A stretch of DNA of 15,766 nt from Desulfobulbus sp. Lineage in GTDB: Bacteria > Desulfobacterota > Desulfobulbia > Desulfobulbales > Desulfobulbaceae. Both the position numbers and the translations under genes were made by a program. The stretch covers positions 1 to 15,766 of the forward strand of contig JAQUEZ010000143.1 of assembly GCA_028684915.1 (NCBI GenBank). The letters run 5' to 3'. Position 1 is the stretch's first letter, and the number at the start of each line of letters is the position of its first letter. Below, in pieces: positions 7,047 to 15,437 of the stretch. The notes beneath the pieces are model-generated. The model was given only the letters and a program-made list of their open reading frames with translations, had not been told where the DNA came from and did no database searches.

Positions 7047-8075
7047 GTGGAACCGATACTTTCTAAACAAGAAATCGCCGATCTGCTTTCGGCGATCAAA
7101 GCGGGCAAGGTGTCGATGGACCTCGTGGATCAAGATCCGCGCCATCGCCGTCGTCTTCTTCCGTCGACCGATATTGATCTCTTTCAGACCTATGAACGGG
7201 CACAAAGTTCCGGCGAGATGCGGGTCCCCAACCTGGATATCATTCTCGACAACTTCGCGCGCAGATTTTCCACCAGCCTAACCAACACCCTGCAACGCAA
7301 CTTCACTGTGGACCGTGAAGAGATTTCGACCACAAACTTTCAACAGAGTTTACTTGATTTGAAAAGTCAAGGAGCCGTGGGCATTTATGGACTTTCCCCT
7401 CTAAAGCATGGCTGTCTTTTTCATTTTGACAACCTAATGTCCTTCACCTTACTGGAAATTATGCTCGGCTCTGCCCAATCCAGCGAATCACTCGCCCTGG
7501 ATCGGAACCTAACCACTATTGAAATGGCCATTCTCAAATCCTGCATGCAGGACATCAGTCATGATTTCCAAGCAGCCATGCGGCCGGTGCATGAGTTACA
7601 GACAACACTGTCCAAGGTGGAAAACAATTTTCGTCTGGTTAGTATTGTTGAACCGGAAGTCGAAGTCTTGGTCACCCGGTTCCATATCAGACTCTCTGGT
7701 GAACAGTGCGGACAGATGCGTCTGATTGTTCCCTATCTCACGTTGGAGCCGCTCCGGGAAAAATTCAAAGCTCTAGTGACCATAACCCAGGCCACCGCCA
7801 ACAGTTGGACCCGGACTATCGTCCATGAAGCGCTGGAAATGGAAAGCTTGGTCACCGCCAGTTCCGGCCATCTCAACATGACCATCCGCAAGATCCTCAG
7901 CCTCCAGCCCGGCGATATCATTTCTCTCCCGTACAACCCAGATCAACCGCTCACGGTTATGGTTGAAGACAATCCTCTTTTCCTGGCCATTCCTGGAGAG
8001 AGAAACGGCAAAAAAGCCTTTCACATTACCGGACGTTACAGCAACAGATTAGGAGGAATCCATGGCAACGCCTGA
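7047..8075 (+). CDS. fliM: Flagellar motor switch protein FliM
   Basis: FliM forms the middle of the C-ring, binds phospho-CheY and links FliG to FliN. The 342-residue product starts with the CheY-binding peptide (residues 5-14, LSKQEIADLL, against the usual LSQxEIDxLL). A CheC-like middle domain follows (about 45-230) and a SpoA C-terminal domain (about 250-330). Start is GTG at 7047, 5 bases after the fliL stop; no clear Shine-Dalgarno is visible, so translational coupling to fliL is likely. An oddity: where most FliM proteins have a GGxG motif that contacts FliG, this one has LGSAQ at about residues 140-144. The gene overlaps fliN by 14 bp. The family call is firm; the loss of the GGxG motif may be lineage-wide. 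Confidence 0.94.
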   Translation: MEPILSKQEIADLLSAIKAGKVSMDLVDQDPRHRRRLLPSTDIDLFQTYERAQSSGEMRVPNLDIILDNFARRFSTSLTNTLQRNFTVDREEISTTNFQQSLLDLKSQGAVGIYGLSPLKHGCLFHFDNLMSFTLLEIMLGSAQSSESLALDRNLTTIEMAILKSCMQDISHDFQAAMRPVHELQTTLSKVENNFRLVSIVEPEVEVLVTRFHIRLSGEQCGQMRLIVPYLTLEPLREKFKALVTITQATANSWTRTIVHEALEMESLVTASSGHLNMTIRKILSLQPGDIISLPYNPDQPLTVMVEDNPLFLAIPGERNGKKAFHITGRYSNRLGGIHGNA

Positions 8076-8442
8076 GGATTTGGAACAAGAGCGGTCAAAC
8101 ACCCTGAATCCTGAGGAGACCGCAGAGTTACTCAAGGAGACCGCGCACACGACCAGCCCCCGAAGTGGTTTTGATAATTATTCTAGGGAGCTAGAATTTC
8201 TCTATGACGTGCCTTTACAGGTATCGGTTGAGGTCGGCCGAGCCAGAATCCTGTTGAAGGATCTGCTCCAGATGGGAGAGGGATATGTGGTCGAGCTGGA
8301 TAAACTTGCCGGCGAACCACTTGATCTTTATGTCAACTCACGACTGATTGCCCGCGGAGAAGCCGTCAAGGTTGGCGACAAGTTCGGCATTAAACTGACC
8401 GAGGTCGTTAGCCAGGCGGATCGGGTTGAAAACCTTGGGTAA
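8062..8442 (+). CDS. fliN: Flagellar motor switch protein FliN
   Basis: FliN forms the bottom of the C-ring and the docking platform for the FliH-FliI export ATPase. The 126-residue product has a variable acidic N-terminus (about 1-42) and a complete SpoA domain (about 45-120) with the family core VPLQVSVEVGRARILLKDLL, then GYVVELDKLAGEPLDLYVN and LIARGEAVKVGDKFGIKLTE. The ATG lies inside the end of fliM (14-bp overlap) and has a strong AGGAGG at 8051-8056, so it can be translated independently as well as coupled. fliO starts immediately after the stop. Confidence 0.96.
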   Translation: MATPEDLEQERSNTLNPEETAELLKETAHTTSPRSGFDNYSRELEFLYDVPLQVSVEVGRARILLKDLLQMGEGYVVELDKLAGEPLDLYVNSRLIARGEAVKVGDKFGIKLTEVVSQADRVENLG

Positions 8443-8443
8443 C

Positions 8444-8812
8444 ATGCGAACTGCCTTGGTCTGCCTCTTCACCCTTTATCCGGTCACAGCGCTGGCTGGT
8501 GAACCGCCATCCATGACCTCTGCTGCCCTACAAACCCTCTGGGCACTACTCATTGTCATCGGCCTGATTTTCGCTTTCTATGCCTTGGCCCGCAAACGTT
8601 TCTTTTTAAGTAAAATCGGTGGCACCGCCATTCGTGTGATCGAGATGCGCCCACTCCAACCCAAAGCGACTCTGGCCCTGGTCGAGGTCCGGGGGCGTGA
8701 ATATTTATTGGCAATCAATGCAGGCAATATAACATTGCTGGCCGACCTTAATCCATCCAATCAGCCCAGCAACGATTCAGATTTTTCCAGCATCCTGGCT
8801 GAGAGCAAATGA
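8444..8812 (+). CDS. fliO: Flagellar biosynthesis protein FliO
   Basis: FliO is a small membrane protein that helps assemble the FliP pentamer of the export gate. I chose ATG 8444, one base after the fliN stop; a TTG at 8426 in the same frame would add six residues and overlap fliN. From 8444 the product has 122 residues: a hydrophobic leader ending in ALAG (about 1-18) that looks like a cleavable signal peptide, a membrane segment (about 30-49), then a KR-flanked cytoplasmic FliO domain (about 55-105, GGTAIRVIEMRPLQPKATLALVEVRG, YLLAINAGNITLLA; split here for length). The tail is Ser/Asn-rich. Its stop overlaps the fliP start (ATGA). FliO is poorly conserved, so the call rests on the domain pattern and its position between fliN and fliP. 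Confidence 0.85.
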   Translation: MRTALVCLFTLYPVTALAGEPPSMTSAALQTLWALLIVIGLIFAFYALARKRFFLSKIGGTAIRVIEMRPLQPKATLALVEVRGREYLLAINAGNITLLADLNPSNQPSNDSDFSSILAESK

Positions 8813-9549
8813 AGCGAAGCACTCTTCTTCTTGCACTGTTCTTAATCTTGCTGCCCATGGCCGCTATGGCTGTCAATCTTCCGACACTCTCTGTCGGTGT
8901 CAAAGAAGCCAATACACCAGCAGAAGTATCCACCGCCCTGCAAGTCCTGCTGGTGCTGACCATTCTCACCGTTGCCCCCGCGATCCTCCTTATGACCACG
9001 GCCTTCACCCGGATCGTTATCGTTCTCGGCTTTGTCCGTCAGGCCATGGGAACCCAAAACACTCCACCCAATCAGGTAATTCTCGGGCTGGCCCTTTTTT
9101 TAACCTTCTTTGTTATGGCTCCAACCCTGAACACGATCAACAAAGATGCACTCCAACCCTACATGCAGCAAAAAATCACTCAGCAGCAGGCCCTGGAGCG
9201 TTCTGTCAACGTCATGCGTGATTTCATGTTCTCTCAGGTTCAGGAAAGCGAACTGCAGCTGTTTATCGATATCACCAAAGAAGAACAACCTGCGGACAAA
9301 AAAGCCGTTTCCTCCTCAATTCTCGTCCCGGCTTTCATGCTCTCAGAGCTCAAACGAGCCTTCCAGATGGGGTTTATGATTTATGTGCCCTTTCTCGTGA
9401 TCGATATGCTGGTCGCCTCGGTTCTGATGTCCATGGGGATGATGATGCTGCCCCCAATTGTTATCTCGCTCCCCTTTAAACTGCTCCTCTTTGTCCTTGT
9501 TGATGGATGGCAGTTGGTTGTGGGATCTTTGGTAAAAAGCTTCGGATGA
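8809..9549 (+). CDS. fliP: Flagellar type III export gate protein FliP
   Basis: FliP is the main subunit of the FliPQR export gate, the membrane channel for rod, hook and filament proteins. The 246-residue product begins with a signal peptide (about 1-21, ending AAMA). It then has the FliP signature at about 65-105 (TAFTRIVIVLGFVRQAMGTQ, then PPNQVILGLALFLTFFVMAP). The C-terminal membrane hairpin includes FMLSELKRAFQMGFMIYVPF (176-195) and the met-rich SMGMMMLPP (208-216), the gasket region of the pore. Its ATG overlaps the fliO stop by 4 bp, indicating translational coupling. fliQ follows after 25 bp. Confidence 0.97.
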   Translation: MKRSTLLLALFLILLPMAAMAVNLPTLSVGVKEANTPAEVSTALQVLLVLTILTVAPAILLMTTAFTRIVIVLGFVRQAMGTQNTPPNQVILGLALFLTFFVMAPTLNTINKDALQPYMQQKITQQQALERSVNVMRDFMFSQVQESELQLFIDITKEEQPADKKAVSSSILVPAFMLSELKRAFQMGFMIYVPFLVIDMLVASVLMSMGMMMLPPIVISLPFKLLLFVLVDGWQLVVGSLVKSFG

Positions 9550-9574
9550 TGCACACCGCCATGAGGGAAATTCC

Positions 9575-9847
9575 ATGATATCGCCTGAGACTGTAATCCA
9601 TATTGGGAGACAGGCAGTACAGACAGTTTTAATGACCAGTGCGCCCATGCTCCTGGCGGCCCTGGTCATCGGTCTTATCATCAGTATTTTCCAGGCAGCC
9701 ACCCAGATCAATGAGCAGACCATGACCTTTGTCCCCAAAATCGTGGCTGTTTTTGTTACTTTACTTATATTTGGTCCCTGGATCATGGAAGTGTTGATTA
9801 CCTTTACCACCGGTATCATCACCCAAATTGCCACTATTGGCCGATAA
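9575..9847 (+). CDS. fliQ: Flagellar type III export gate protein FliQ
   Basis: FliQ is the small helical-hairpin subunit that wraps the FliP/FliR core of the export gate. The 90-residue length is exactly typical. Two membrane helices are visible (about 17-40 and 52-75), with the conserved ALVIGLIISIFQAATQINEQ at 29-48 and TMTFVPKI next to it. An AGGGAA site precedes the ATG. It sits between fliP and fliR in the conserved P-Q-R order. Confidence 0.97.
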   Translation: MISPETVIHIGRQAVQTVLMTSAPMLLAALVIGLIISIFQAATQINEQTMTFVPKIVAVFVTLLIFGPWIMEVLITFTTGIITQIATIGR

Positions 9848-9868
9848 CCGCTCCCCGGAGCAGCGTCC

Positions 9869-10648
9869 ATGGACCTGCCAATCATCCCCTTCCACCAACT
9901 CCAAGGCTATTTTCTTTGCCTGGCACGGATTTTAGCCCTTATCACCGCCATACCCGTTTTTGCCGGTATCAAGATGACTGCCCAGGTAAAAATAGGACTG
10001 GCAGTGATGACCAGCCTGTTGCTGTTCCCCGCCATGTTGCCCTACACCCCCCAGGAGCCGCTCACCATGACGGCTTTTGCTCTCCTGATCATCAATGAAG
10101 TACTCCTCGGCACCATGGTGGGCCTGGTTTCACAGATGGTTTTAGCTGCTGCCAGCTTTGGGGGGACGGTGATTGGGTATCAGATGGGGTTTGCCGCTGC
10201 GAATATCTTTGACCCCCAGACAACCCAGCAACTCTCGTTGATGAGTCAATTCATCAATGTTCTCGCGCTCCTTGCTTTTCTCACCTTTAATATTCACCAT
10301 TATTATTTTGAGGTGATTGTCGAATCGTTCCGACTCGTTCCCCCTGGGTACCTCGATTTTTCAGGAGGTGCGATCCAGGAATTAATGCGGCTTGCCAGCC
10401 AAATGTTCGCCCTGGGGATCAAATTCAGTGCACCGATCCTCGCCTTGTTGTTGCTGACCAACCTGGTGCTCGGTATTCTCGCCAGGGTTTTCCCCCAACT
10501 CAACGTGTTCATGCTCTCCTATCCGCTCAATATCGGTATTTCATTTCTCGTCATAGGCCTGACACTGGGAGCAACCTTTTCAGTTCTGCGCCGTGAATTT
10601 GACACCATCATTGAACACTTGCTCCATCTCATGGTGCTTCTGCACTAA
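9869..10648 (+). CDS. fliR: Flagellar type III export gate protein FliR
   Basis: FliR is the single-copy subunit that closes the FliP5-FliQ4-FliR1 gate and contacts FlhB. The 259-residue product is almost entirely membrane helices, with family features ITAIPVFAG (about 25-33), GTMVGLVSQMVLAAASFGGT (about 86-105), YQMGFAAANIFDPQ (about 108-121) and ARVFPQLNVFMLSYPLNIGI (about 210-229). GGAG about 10 bases upstream supports the ATG. It is the last gene before the 304-bp break in the cluster; flhB follows on the same strand. In some species FliR and FlhB are fused, but here they are separate. Confidence 0.97.
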   Translation: MDLPIIPFHQLQGYFLCLARILALITAIPVFAGIKMTAQVKIGLAVMTSLLLFPAMLPYTPQEPLTMTAFALLIINEVLLGTMVGLVSQMVLAAASFGGTVIGYQMGFAAANIFDPQTTQQLSLMSQFINVLALLAFLTFNIHHYYFEVIVESFRLVPPGYLDFSGGAIQELMRLASQMFALGIKFSAPILALLLLTNLVLGILARVFPQLNVFMLSYPLNIGISFLVIGLTLGATFSVLRREFDTIIEHLLHLMVLLH

Positions 10649-10697
10649 TCCCCACGCTGTCTCCATCCTTTCCCCACTCCCCCACCAATCTGTAAAC

Positions 10698-10713
10698 GGG
10701 TGTATATCTTGCT
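10698..10713 (+). promoter_or_regulatory. Possible second sigma-54 promoter, upstream of flhB
   Basis: GGGTGTATATCTTGCT keeps the invariant GG (10699-10700) and GC (10711-10712) with 10 bases between them, and the -12 half (TTGCT) is perfect. The -24 half beyond GG does not match TGGCAC. If used, transcription would start near 10723, about 230 bases before flhB, and would cross the inverted-repeat element. This is a weaker match than the motA promoter. Confidence 0.35.
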
Positions 10714-10734
10714 TAACAATAGAGAATAGAAACA

Positions 10735-10897
10735 TGATGGACTCCTGAAAAGTCCACCACATTCTTAAAGATGGCTCAACAAAAACACAGATAGACAAGG
10801 AGTAGTGTTTTTCCCGGATCGAAGGCATACATACGGTATGTCGAGCGCCCGGAAAAACGCTGCGACACTGGAGATCGAAGTTTTTACGACGTCATCA
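10735..10897. repeat. MITE/REP-like nested inverted-repeat element
   Basis: The ends are imperfect inverted repeats: 10735-10755 starts TGATGGACTC and 10877-10897 ends GACGTCATCA. Fourteen of 21 positions match when one end is reverse-complemented. Inside, GTTTTTCCCGG (10807-10817) pairs with CCGGAAAAAC (10849-10858), extendable outwards by wobble pairs to 10803 and 10863. A central palindrome is ACATAC-G-GTATGT (10829-10841). The left end also folds alone (TGGACT/AGTCCA). No transposase is encoded and no target duplication is obvious. From memory, similar TGATGGACTC/GAGTCCATCA-ended intergenic repeats are common in Desulfobacterota genomes; I could not check this. Confidence 0.55.
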
Positions 10898-10952
10898 AAT
10901 ATCATTTCCCTTTCTTCTCTCAGCACGTAAACGCAGCTTATGATGAGCATCC

Positions 10953-12020
10953 ATGGCTGAAGACAATTCCTCCGGGGAACGGACTGAATCCCCCTCGTCG
11001 AAACGTCGAGCCGATTTTCGCAAAAAAGGACAGGTCACACAAAGCCGTGAAGTCCAGACTGCGGCCATGTTCTCCCTCCTGCTCCTTTTTTGGATCTTTT
11101 TCGCCCCAATTTTCTGGAGAAAATTGGAAGAACTCATCGCCACTATATGGCAAACCTGCGGCCAATACGAGATAACCGCCCCTTCACTAATGCAGTTGGG
11201 CTATTTTCTCGGTGCGGGTTTAGCCATGCTCCTCCTCCCGCTCTTTTCGGTTGCTTTGGTTGTCGGCTTCTTCTCCACCTTCCTGCAAATCGGCTGGTTA
11301 TTTACCACCCAACCATTGATCCCCGATATGAGCAAACTCGATCCCATCCAAGGCATGGGCCGTTTTTTCTCCAAACGGGCCATCGTCGAGGTGATCAAAT
11401 CTTTGCTCAAAGTCGGCCTGATCGGTTGGATCGCTTTTAAAACGCTTCAAGGTGAATTCGATAAGGCACTTGTCCTCACAGAGATACCGGTCAGCGGAAC
11501 CCTGCTCTACCTAGCCCAAACCGCAGCTTTGGTAATGGCCAAAGTCGCAGCGATTATGATTGTCCTCGCTATTCTCGATTATGGGTTTGTCCGTTGGGAG
11601 ATGGAAGAAAAAATGAAAATGACCAAACAGGAACAGAAGGAGGAAATGAAAGAATCTGAGGGTGATCCCCACCTTAAGTCAAAAATCCGTTCCATCCAGC
11701 AGCAGATGGCCAGGCGGAGGATGATGGCAGCGGTTCCCGGTGCCGATGTGGTCATCACTAATCCAACCCACATTGCCGTGGCCATTCAGTATGAGACAGG
11801 CAAGATGGAAGCACCTGTAGTCCTGGCAAAAGGCCAGGATTTAGTTGCAGAGAAAATCCGCGAAATTGCCCGCGAACATGACGTGCCGCTGGTTGAAAAC
11901 CCTCCTGTGGCAAGATTATTGCATTCTAAGGTTGAGATCGGTAAGCCCATCCCCGAGGAAATGTTCAAGGCGGTGGCGGAAATTCTGGCTTATGTGTATT
12001 CACTTAAAGGCAAACGTTAA
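10953..12020 (+). CDS. flhB: Flagellar export switch protein FlhB
   Basis: FlhB regulates export-gate opening and switches export specificity from rod/hook to filament proteins after FliK signals hook completion. The 355-residue product starts with the family leader (SGERTESPSSKRRADFRKKG QVTQSREV, broken here for length; about residues 7-34). Four membrane segments follow (about 40-55, 85-112, 145-165, 185-212). A charged linker leads to the cytoplasmic domain, with the autocleavage motif NPTH at 270-273 in DVVITNPTHIAVAIQYE. The tail includes VPLVENPPVARLLHSKVEIG. The ATG is fixed by the conserved MAED-type start; only a weak GAG lies upstream. Its TAA shares one base with the flhA ATG. The likely partner FliK is at the left end of the window. 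Confidence 0.97.
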   Translation: MAEDNSSGERTESPSSKRRADFRKKGQVTQSREVQTAAMFSLLLLFWIFFAPIFWRKLEELIATIWQTCGQYEITAPSLMQLGYFLGAGLAMLLLPLFSVALVVGFFSTFLQIGWLFTTQPLIPDMSKLDPIQGMGRFFSKRAIVEVIKSLLKVGLIGWIAFKTLQGEFDKALVLTEIPVSGTLLYLAQTAALVMAKVAAIMIVLAILDYGFVRWEMEEKMKMTKQEQKEEMKESEGDPHLKSKIRSIQQQMARRRMMAAVPGADVVITNPTHIAVAIQYETGKMEAPVVLAKGQDLVAEKIREIAREHDVPLVENPPVARLLHSKVEIGKPIPEEMFKAVAEILAYVYSLKGKR

Positions 12021-14125
12021 TGGAAGCAACCGGCATTCAGACATTTCTTGGTCGGATAAAGATCAAGGAGTTGCTGCAACGAAGCGATATCATGGCTTCG
12101 ATGGGCATGATCGGCATTCTTATGCTGATGATCGTACCTCTGCCGTCGATGATTCTCGATCTTTGCCTGTCGCTGAACATCACCATTGCCATCCTCATCC
12201 TGATTATCAGCCTCTATACGCAAAAAACGGTTGAATTCTCCATTTTCCCCTCCCTCCTGCTCACAACCACCCTTTTCCGTCTGGCGCTCAATGTCGCCTC
12301 AACCCGCCTGATCCTTCTTCACGGCAACGAAGGTATGAATGCCGCCGGATCGGTGATCGAGGCCTTTGGTCAGTTCGTTGTTGGTGGATCGTATGTGGTG
12401 GGCCTGGTAATCTTCGTCATCCTGGTCATTATCAACTTTATCGTTATCACCAAGGGTGCCGGTCGTATCGCCGAGGTTGCAGCACGCTTCACTCTGGACG
12501 CCATGCCCGGCAAACAGATGGCCATCGATGCCGACTTAAATGCGGGTTTGATCGACGAAACCAAAGCCAGACAACGCCGGGAAGAAATCGCCAACGAAGC
12601 AAATTTTCATGGCGCCATGGACGGTGCCTCAAAATTTGTTCGAGGTGATGCCATAGCCGGCATTATCATCACCATGATCAATATCGGTGCAGGCTTTGTT
12701 ATCGGTGTTCTTCAGATGGGTATGCCCATTGCCGAGGCGGCAAAAAACTACACTATCCTCACCGTCGGCGACGGACTGGTTGGTCAGGTGCCCGCTTTGA
12801 TCATCTCCACCGCTGCCGGTATGCTCGTCACTCGCTCCACCGGTCGTGAGGATTTCGGCACCGAACTCAAAGCCCAGTTCACCCGCTACTCTAAAGCACT
12901 CTGGGTTGTAGCTGCGATTCTGCTCGGCTTTGCCCTTATTCCCGGATTGCCCTTTATTCCTTTCCTTCTTCTCTCCGCCCTTCTGTGCTTTATTGCCTAT
13001 CAAATTGACAAGACTGAGCAAGAAAAATTGATCGAGGAGACCATAGTCGAGCAACGGCCCAAACCTGAGGTTAAGCCGGATCAAGATTATGAGAAAATGC
13101 TCAATGTCGATCTGATTGAGCTTGAGGTCGGCTACGGCTTGATTCCCTTTGTTGATGCCAATCAGGACGGTGAGTTACTGACCCGCATTCAGGCTATCCG
13201 CAAACAGTTTGCCCTGACCACCGGCTTTATTGTACCGCCAGTTCACATTAAGGATAACCTCCAACTCAACCCCAACCAGTACACCATCAATCTTAAAGGC
13301 GTGAGCATTGCCAGCGCCGAGATGATGCCCGGCTATTACATGGCTATGGATCCGGGGCTAGTCACGGAGACGATTAAAGGGCTACCGACCACGGAACCGG
13401 CTTTTGATCTCCCTGCTCTCTGGGTAACGGAAGACAAACGAGAACGAGCTCAGATTGCCGGTTATACTGTAGTCGATTGCATCACGGTCATGGCCACCCA
13501 TATCAGTGAACTGATCAAGAAGCACGCCTACGAACTGCTCGGACGTCAGGAAACCCAGACCTTGATTGACAATCTAAGCAAAACCTATCCCAAATTGATT
13601 GAGGAACTCATTCCTCAGGTACTCAATCTCGGCACCATCATGCGGGTCTTGCAAAACTTACTGCGCGAGAGCGTCTCCATTCGCGACCTGCGAACCATTC
13701 TCGAGACCATGGCCGATTATGCCAACATGACCCAGGACAGCGAAATTTTTACCGAATATGTCCGTCATGCCCTTTCCCGTTCCATCTCATCGGCCTATAC
13801 CACCGATGACGGCAACATGTCGGTCATTACCATGGATCGTAAGGTAGAAGAATCGATCCAATCAGCCATCCAGCATCGCGAACGCAGCAGCTTCCTCGCC
13901 CTTGACCCTAAAGTTGCGCAAAAAATCCTTGATAATCTCAACAACCTGATCACTTCGAACACCGGAGGCATGCAGCCGGTTCTGCTGGTCTTGCCGCAGA
14001 TTCGACCCCATGTGCGTCGTTTGACCGAACGCTACTTCCCCAACCTGGCGGTACTTTCGCACAATGAAATCACCTCCCAGGTTCGGATTCAATCCATCGG
14101 CACGGTGACCATCAATGCAAGTTAA
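12020..14125 (+). CDS. flhA: Flagellar biosynthesis protein FlhA
   Basis: FlhA is the nonameric export-gate protein: its membrane part couples the proton gradient to export and its cytoplasmic ring docks chaperone-substrate complexes. The 701-residue product has about eight membrane segments in residues 25-325. The conserved FHIPEP region includes FRLALNVASTRLILLHG (86-102) and GRIAEVAARFTLDAMPGKQM (148-167), then AIDADLNAG. The soluble C-terminal domain runs from about 360 to 701, with NPNQYTINLKGV and QTLIDNLSKTYPKLIEELIP. Length and both halves are typical. The ATG overlaps the flhB stop by one base (TAATG), which suggests tight coupling. The last 11 bp overlap flhF. Confidence 0.98.
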   Translation: MEATGIQTFLGRIKIKELLQRSDIMASMGMIGILMLMIVPLPSMILDLCLSLNITIAILILIISLYTQKTVEFSIFPSLLLTTTLFRLALNVASTRLILLHGNEGMNAAGSVIEAFGQFVVGGSYVVGLVIFVILVIINFIVITKGAGRIAEVAARFTLDAMPGKQMAIDADLNAGLIDETKARQRREEIANEANFHGAMDGASKFVRGDAIAGIIITMINIGAGFVIGVLQMGMPIAEAAKNYTILTVGDGLVGQVPALIISTAAGMLVTRSTGREDFGTELKAQFTRYSKALWVVAAILLGFALIPGLPFIPFLLLSALLCFIAYQIDKTEQEKLIEETIVEQRPKPEVKPDQDYEKMLNVDLIELEVGYGLIPFVDANQDGELLTRIQAIRKQFALTTGFIVPPVHIKDNLQLNPNQYTINLKGVSIASAEMMPGYYMAMDPGLVTETIKGLPTTEPAFDLPALWVTEDKRERAQIAGYTVVDCITVMATHISELIKKHAYELLGRQETQTLIDNLSKTYPKLIEELIPQVLNLGTIMRVLQNLLRESVSIRDLRTILETMADYANMTQDSEIFTEYVRHALSRSISSAYTTDDGNMSVITMDRKVEESIQSAIQHRERSSFLALDPKVAQKILDNLNNLITSNTGGMQPVLLVLPQIRPHVRRLTERYFPNLAVLSHNEITSQVRIQSIGTVTINAS

Positions 14126-15437
14126 AGTCTTTGAAGCAAAGGACATGGCCACAGGCTTGAAAATGGTCAAGGAGGCACTTGGCCCCGATGCATTGATCCT
14201 CTCGACCCGAACCATCCGCAGTGGTAAATTCGGCATGCTTGGTAAACCGATGATGGAAATCACGGCAGCGGTCGACAACGGTTGGCAGGAGCCCAAATCA
14301 GCTCCGCAACCACGCCAGGACCAGTCGCTGCAACAGTATTCTCCCCAACAGGAAAGGCAGTTTCAGCCCAGGCAGTACTCGCAGGCGCAGGAAGAGATCA
14401 CCTACGAGGAGATATGGAACAAAAACCGTTCGGATATACCCCATACGCGGTCGACATCAGCGGTGCGGTCGGCTGCGGATTTCCGTGAGTCAAACCCGGA
14501 AAATCAGGATATCCACCGCGAACTGGCTGAACTGAGGAATATGGTCAAAGGGCTTTCCAATCGGATTGCCGCTCCGGAAGCCGTTCCACAACGTAAAGCG
14601 TATGTGGAACCGGAATTCACCGCGCCTGCGGCAACAGGAGCAGCAGATCCCATTGTCAGCCTTTTGACAGGCTATGGTTTGAATCAGGAAACCGCCCAGG
14701 TGGTGGCCCGGTTTTCCCGTGATACCCTTGACCAGGCCGAACAACTCAGCCATGCCGATCTCAGCCGAATCCTCAAATCCACTATTGCTCGACTGTTCAC
14801 CACGCAACCGCTGTTTACAGAAGAAACCAACAGCCAACGTCGTATCAGCCTTATCGGCCCGACTGGCGTGGGCAAAACCACGACTCTTGCCAAAATAGCC
14901 GCCCACTACCTCAGCCAATATGGCGGGCGAATCGGCCTTATTACCATTGATACCTATCGAATAGCCGCTATTGAGCAGCTCAAGGTGTACTGCGAAATCA
15001 TGCGTCTCCCTCTTGAGGTCGTCATCAAGCCCCAGGAGCTGGAACAGGCGTTGGACAAATTCCAGGACTTTGACCTCATTCTCATCGACACCGCCGGTCG
15101 CAGCCCGCGCAGCGGTGTAGATATCCAGGAGCTGGCGGCCTTTCTCAAACCACGGCTTAAAATTGAAAACAATTTGATGCTCTCCGCAACCACCAGAGAA
15201 CGTGAAGTCGAAGAAACTATCCGCCGTTTTTCCCTTTTGCCGATCAACAACTTTATTTTCAGCAAGATCGACGAATGTGATCAGTTAGGGGTACTGCTCA
15301 ACATTCACTACAAAAACGATACGCCGATCTCCTTTCTCACCAACGGCCAGCGTGTGCCGGAAGACCTGCTCATGCCGACGCCCCAGGACATTGCCGATCT
15401 TATCATAAACGACCACGGATACCCGACCCATGGCTGA
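14115..15437 (+). CDS. flhF: Signal recognition particle-like GTPase FlhF
   Basis: FlhF is an SRP-family GTPase that marks the site of flagellum assembly, usually the cell pole. The 440-residue product has the short conserved B-domain start (MQVKVFEAKDMATGLKMVKE), a Gln/Pro/Arg-rich disordered linker (about 60-135), an N-domain-like helical region (about 178-232) and the G domain (about 240-435). G-domain motifs are the P-loop GPTGVGKT (248-255), DTYRIAAIEQL (279-289), DTAGR (325-329) and SKID (383-386, in place of TKxD). SATTREREVEETIRRF is also typical. Its ATG is inside the end of flhA and its stop inside flhG (8-bp overlap). The flhA-flhF-flhG order is common in polarly flagellated bacteria. 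Confidence 0.97.
   Translation: MQVKVFEAKDMATGLKMVKEALGPDALILSTRTIRSGKFGMLGKPMMEITAAVDNGWQEPKSAPQPRQDQSLQQYSPQQERQFQPRQYSQAQEEITYEEIWNKNRSDIPHTRSTSAVRSAADFRESNPENQDIHRELAELRNMVKGLSNRIAAPEAVPQRKAYVEPEFTAPAATGAADPIVSLLTGYGLNQETAQVVARFSRDTLDQAEQLSHADLSRILKSTIARLFTTQPLFTEETNSQRRISLIGPTGVGKTTTLAKIAAHYLSQYGGRIGLITIDTYRIAAIEQLKVYCEIMRLPLEVVIKPQELEQALDKFQDFDLILIDTAGRSPRSGVDIQELAAFLKPRLKIENNLMLSATTREREVEETIRRFSLLPINNFIFSKIDECDQLGVLLNIHYKNDTPISFLTNGQRVPEDLLMPTPQDIADLIINDHGYPTHG

Larger units (their letters stand above)
10649..10952. other. 304-bp gene-free gap between fliR and flhB
   Basis: No reading frame here has coding character on either strand. The stretch holds a possible sigma-54 motif (10698-10713), a nested inverted-repeat element (10735-10897) and a 55-bp leader to flhB. 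No intrinsic terminator with a T-tract is visible after fliR, so read-through into flhB is possible. Every other gap from motA onward is 30 bp or less, so this gap stands out. Confidence 0.8.

Noticed and set aside
9343..9885. Long minus-strand reading frame opposite fliP/fliQ
   Set aside because: It is an antisense shadow of two strongly conserved membrane proteins; composition is non-protein-like and no family is recognised.
10580..11165. Minus-strand frames across the fliR-flhB gap
   Set aside because: They run across the repeat element and the starts or ends of fliR and flhB, lack ribosome sites and show no recognisable domain.
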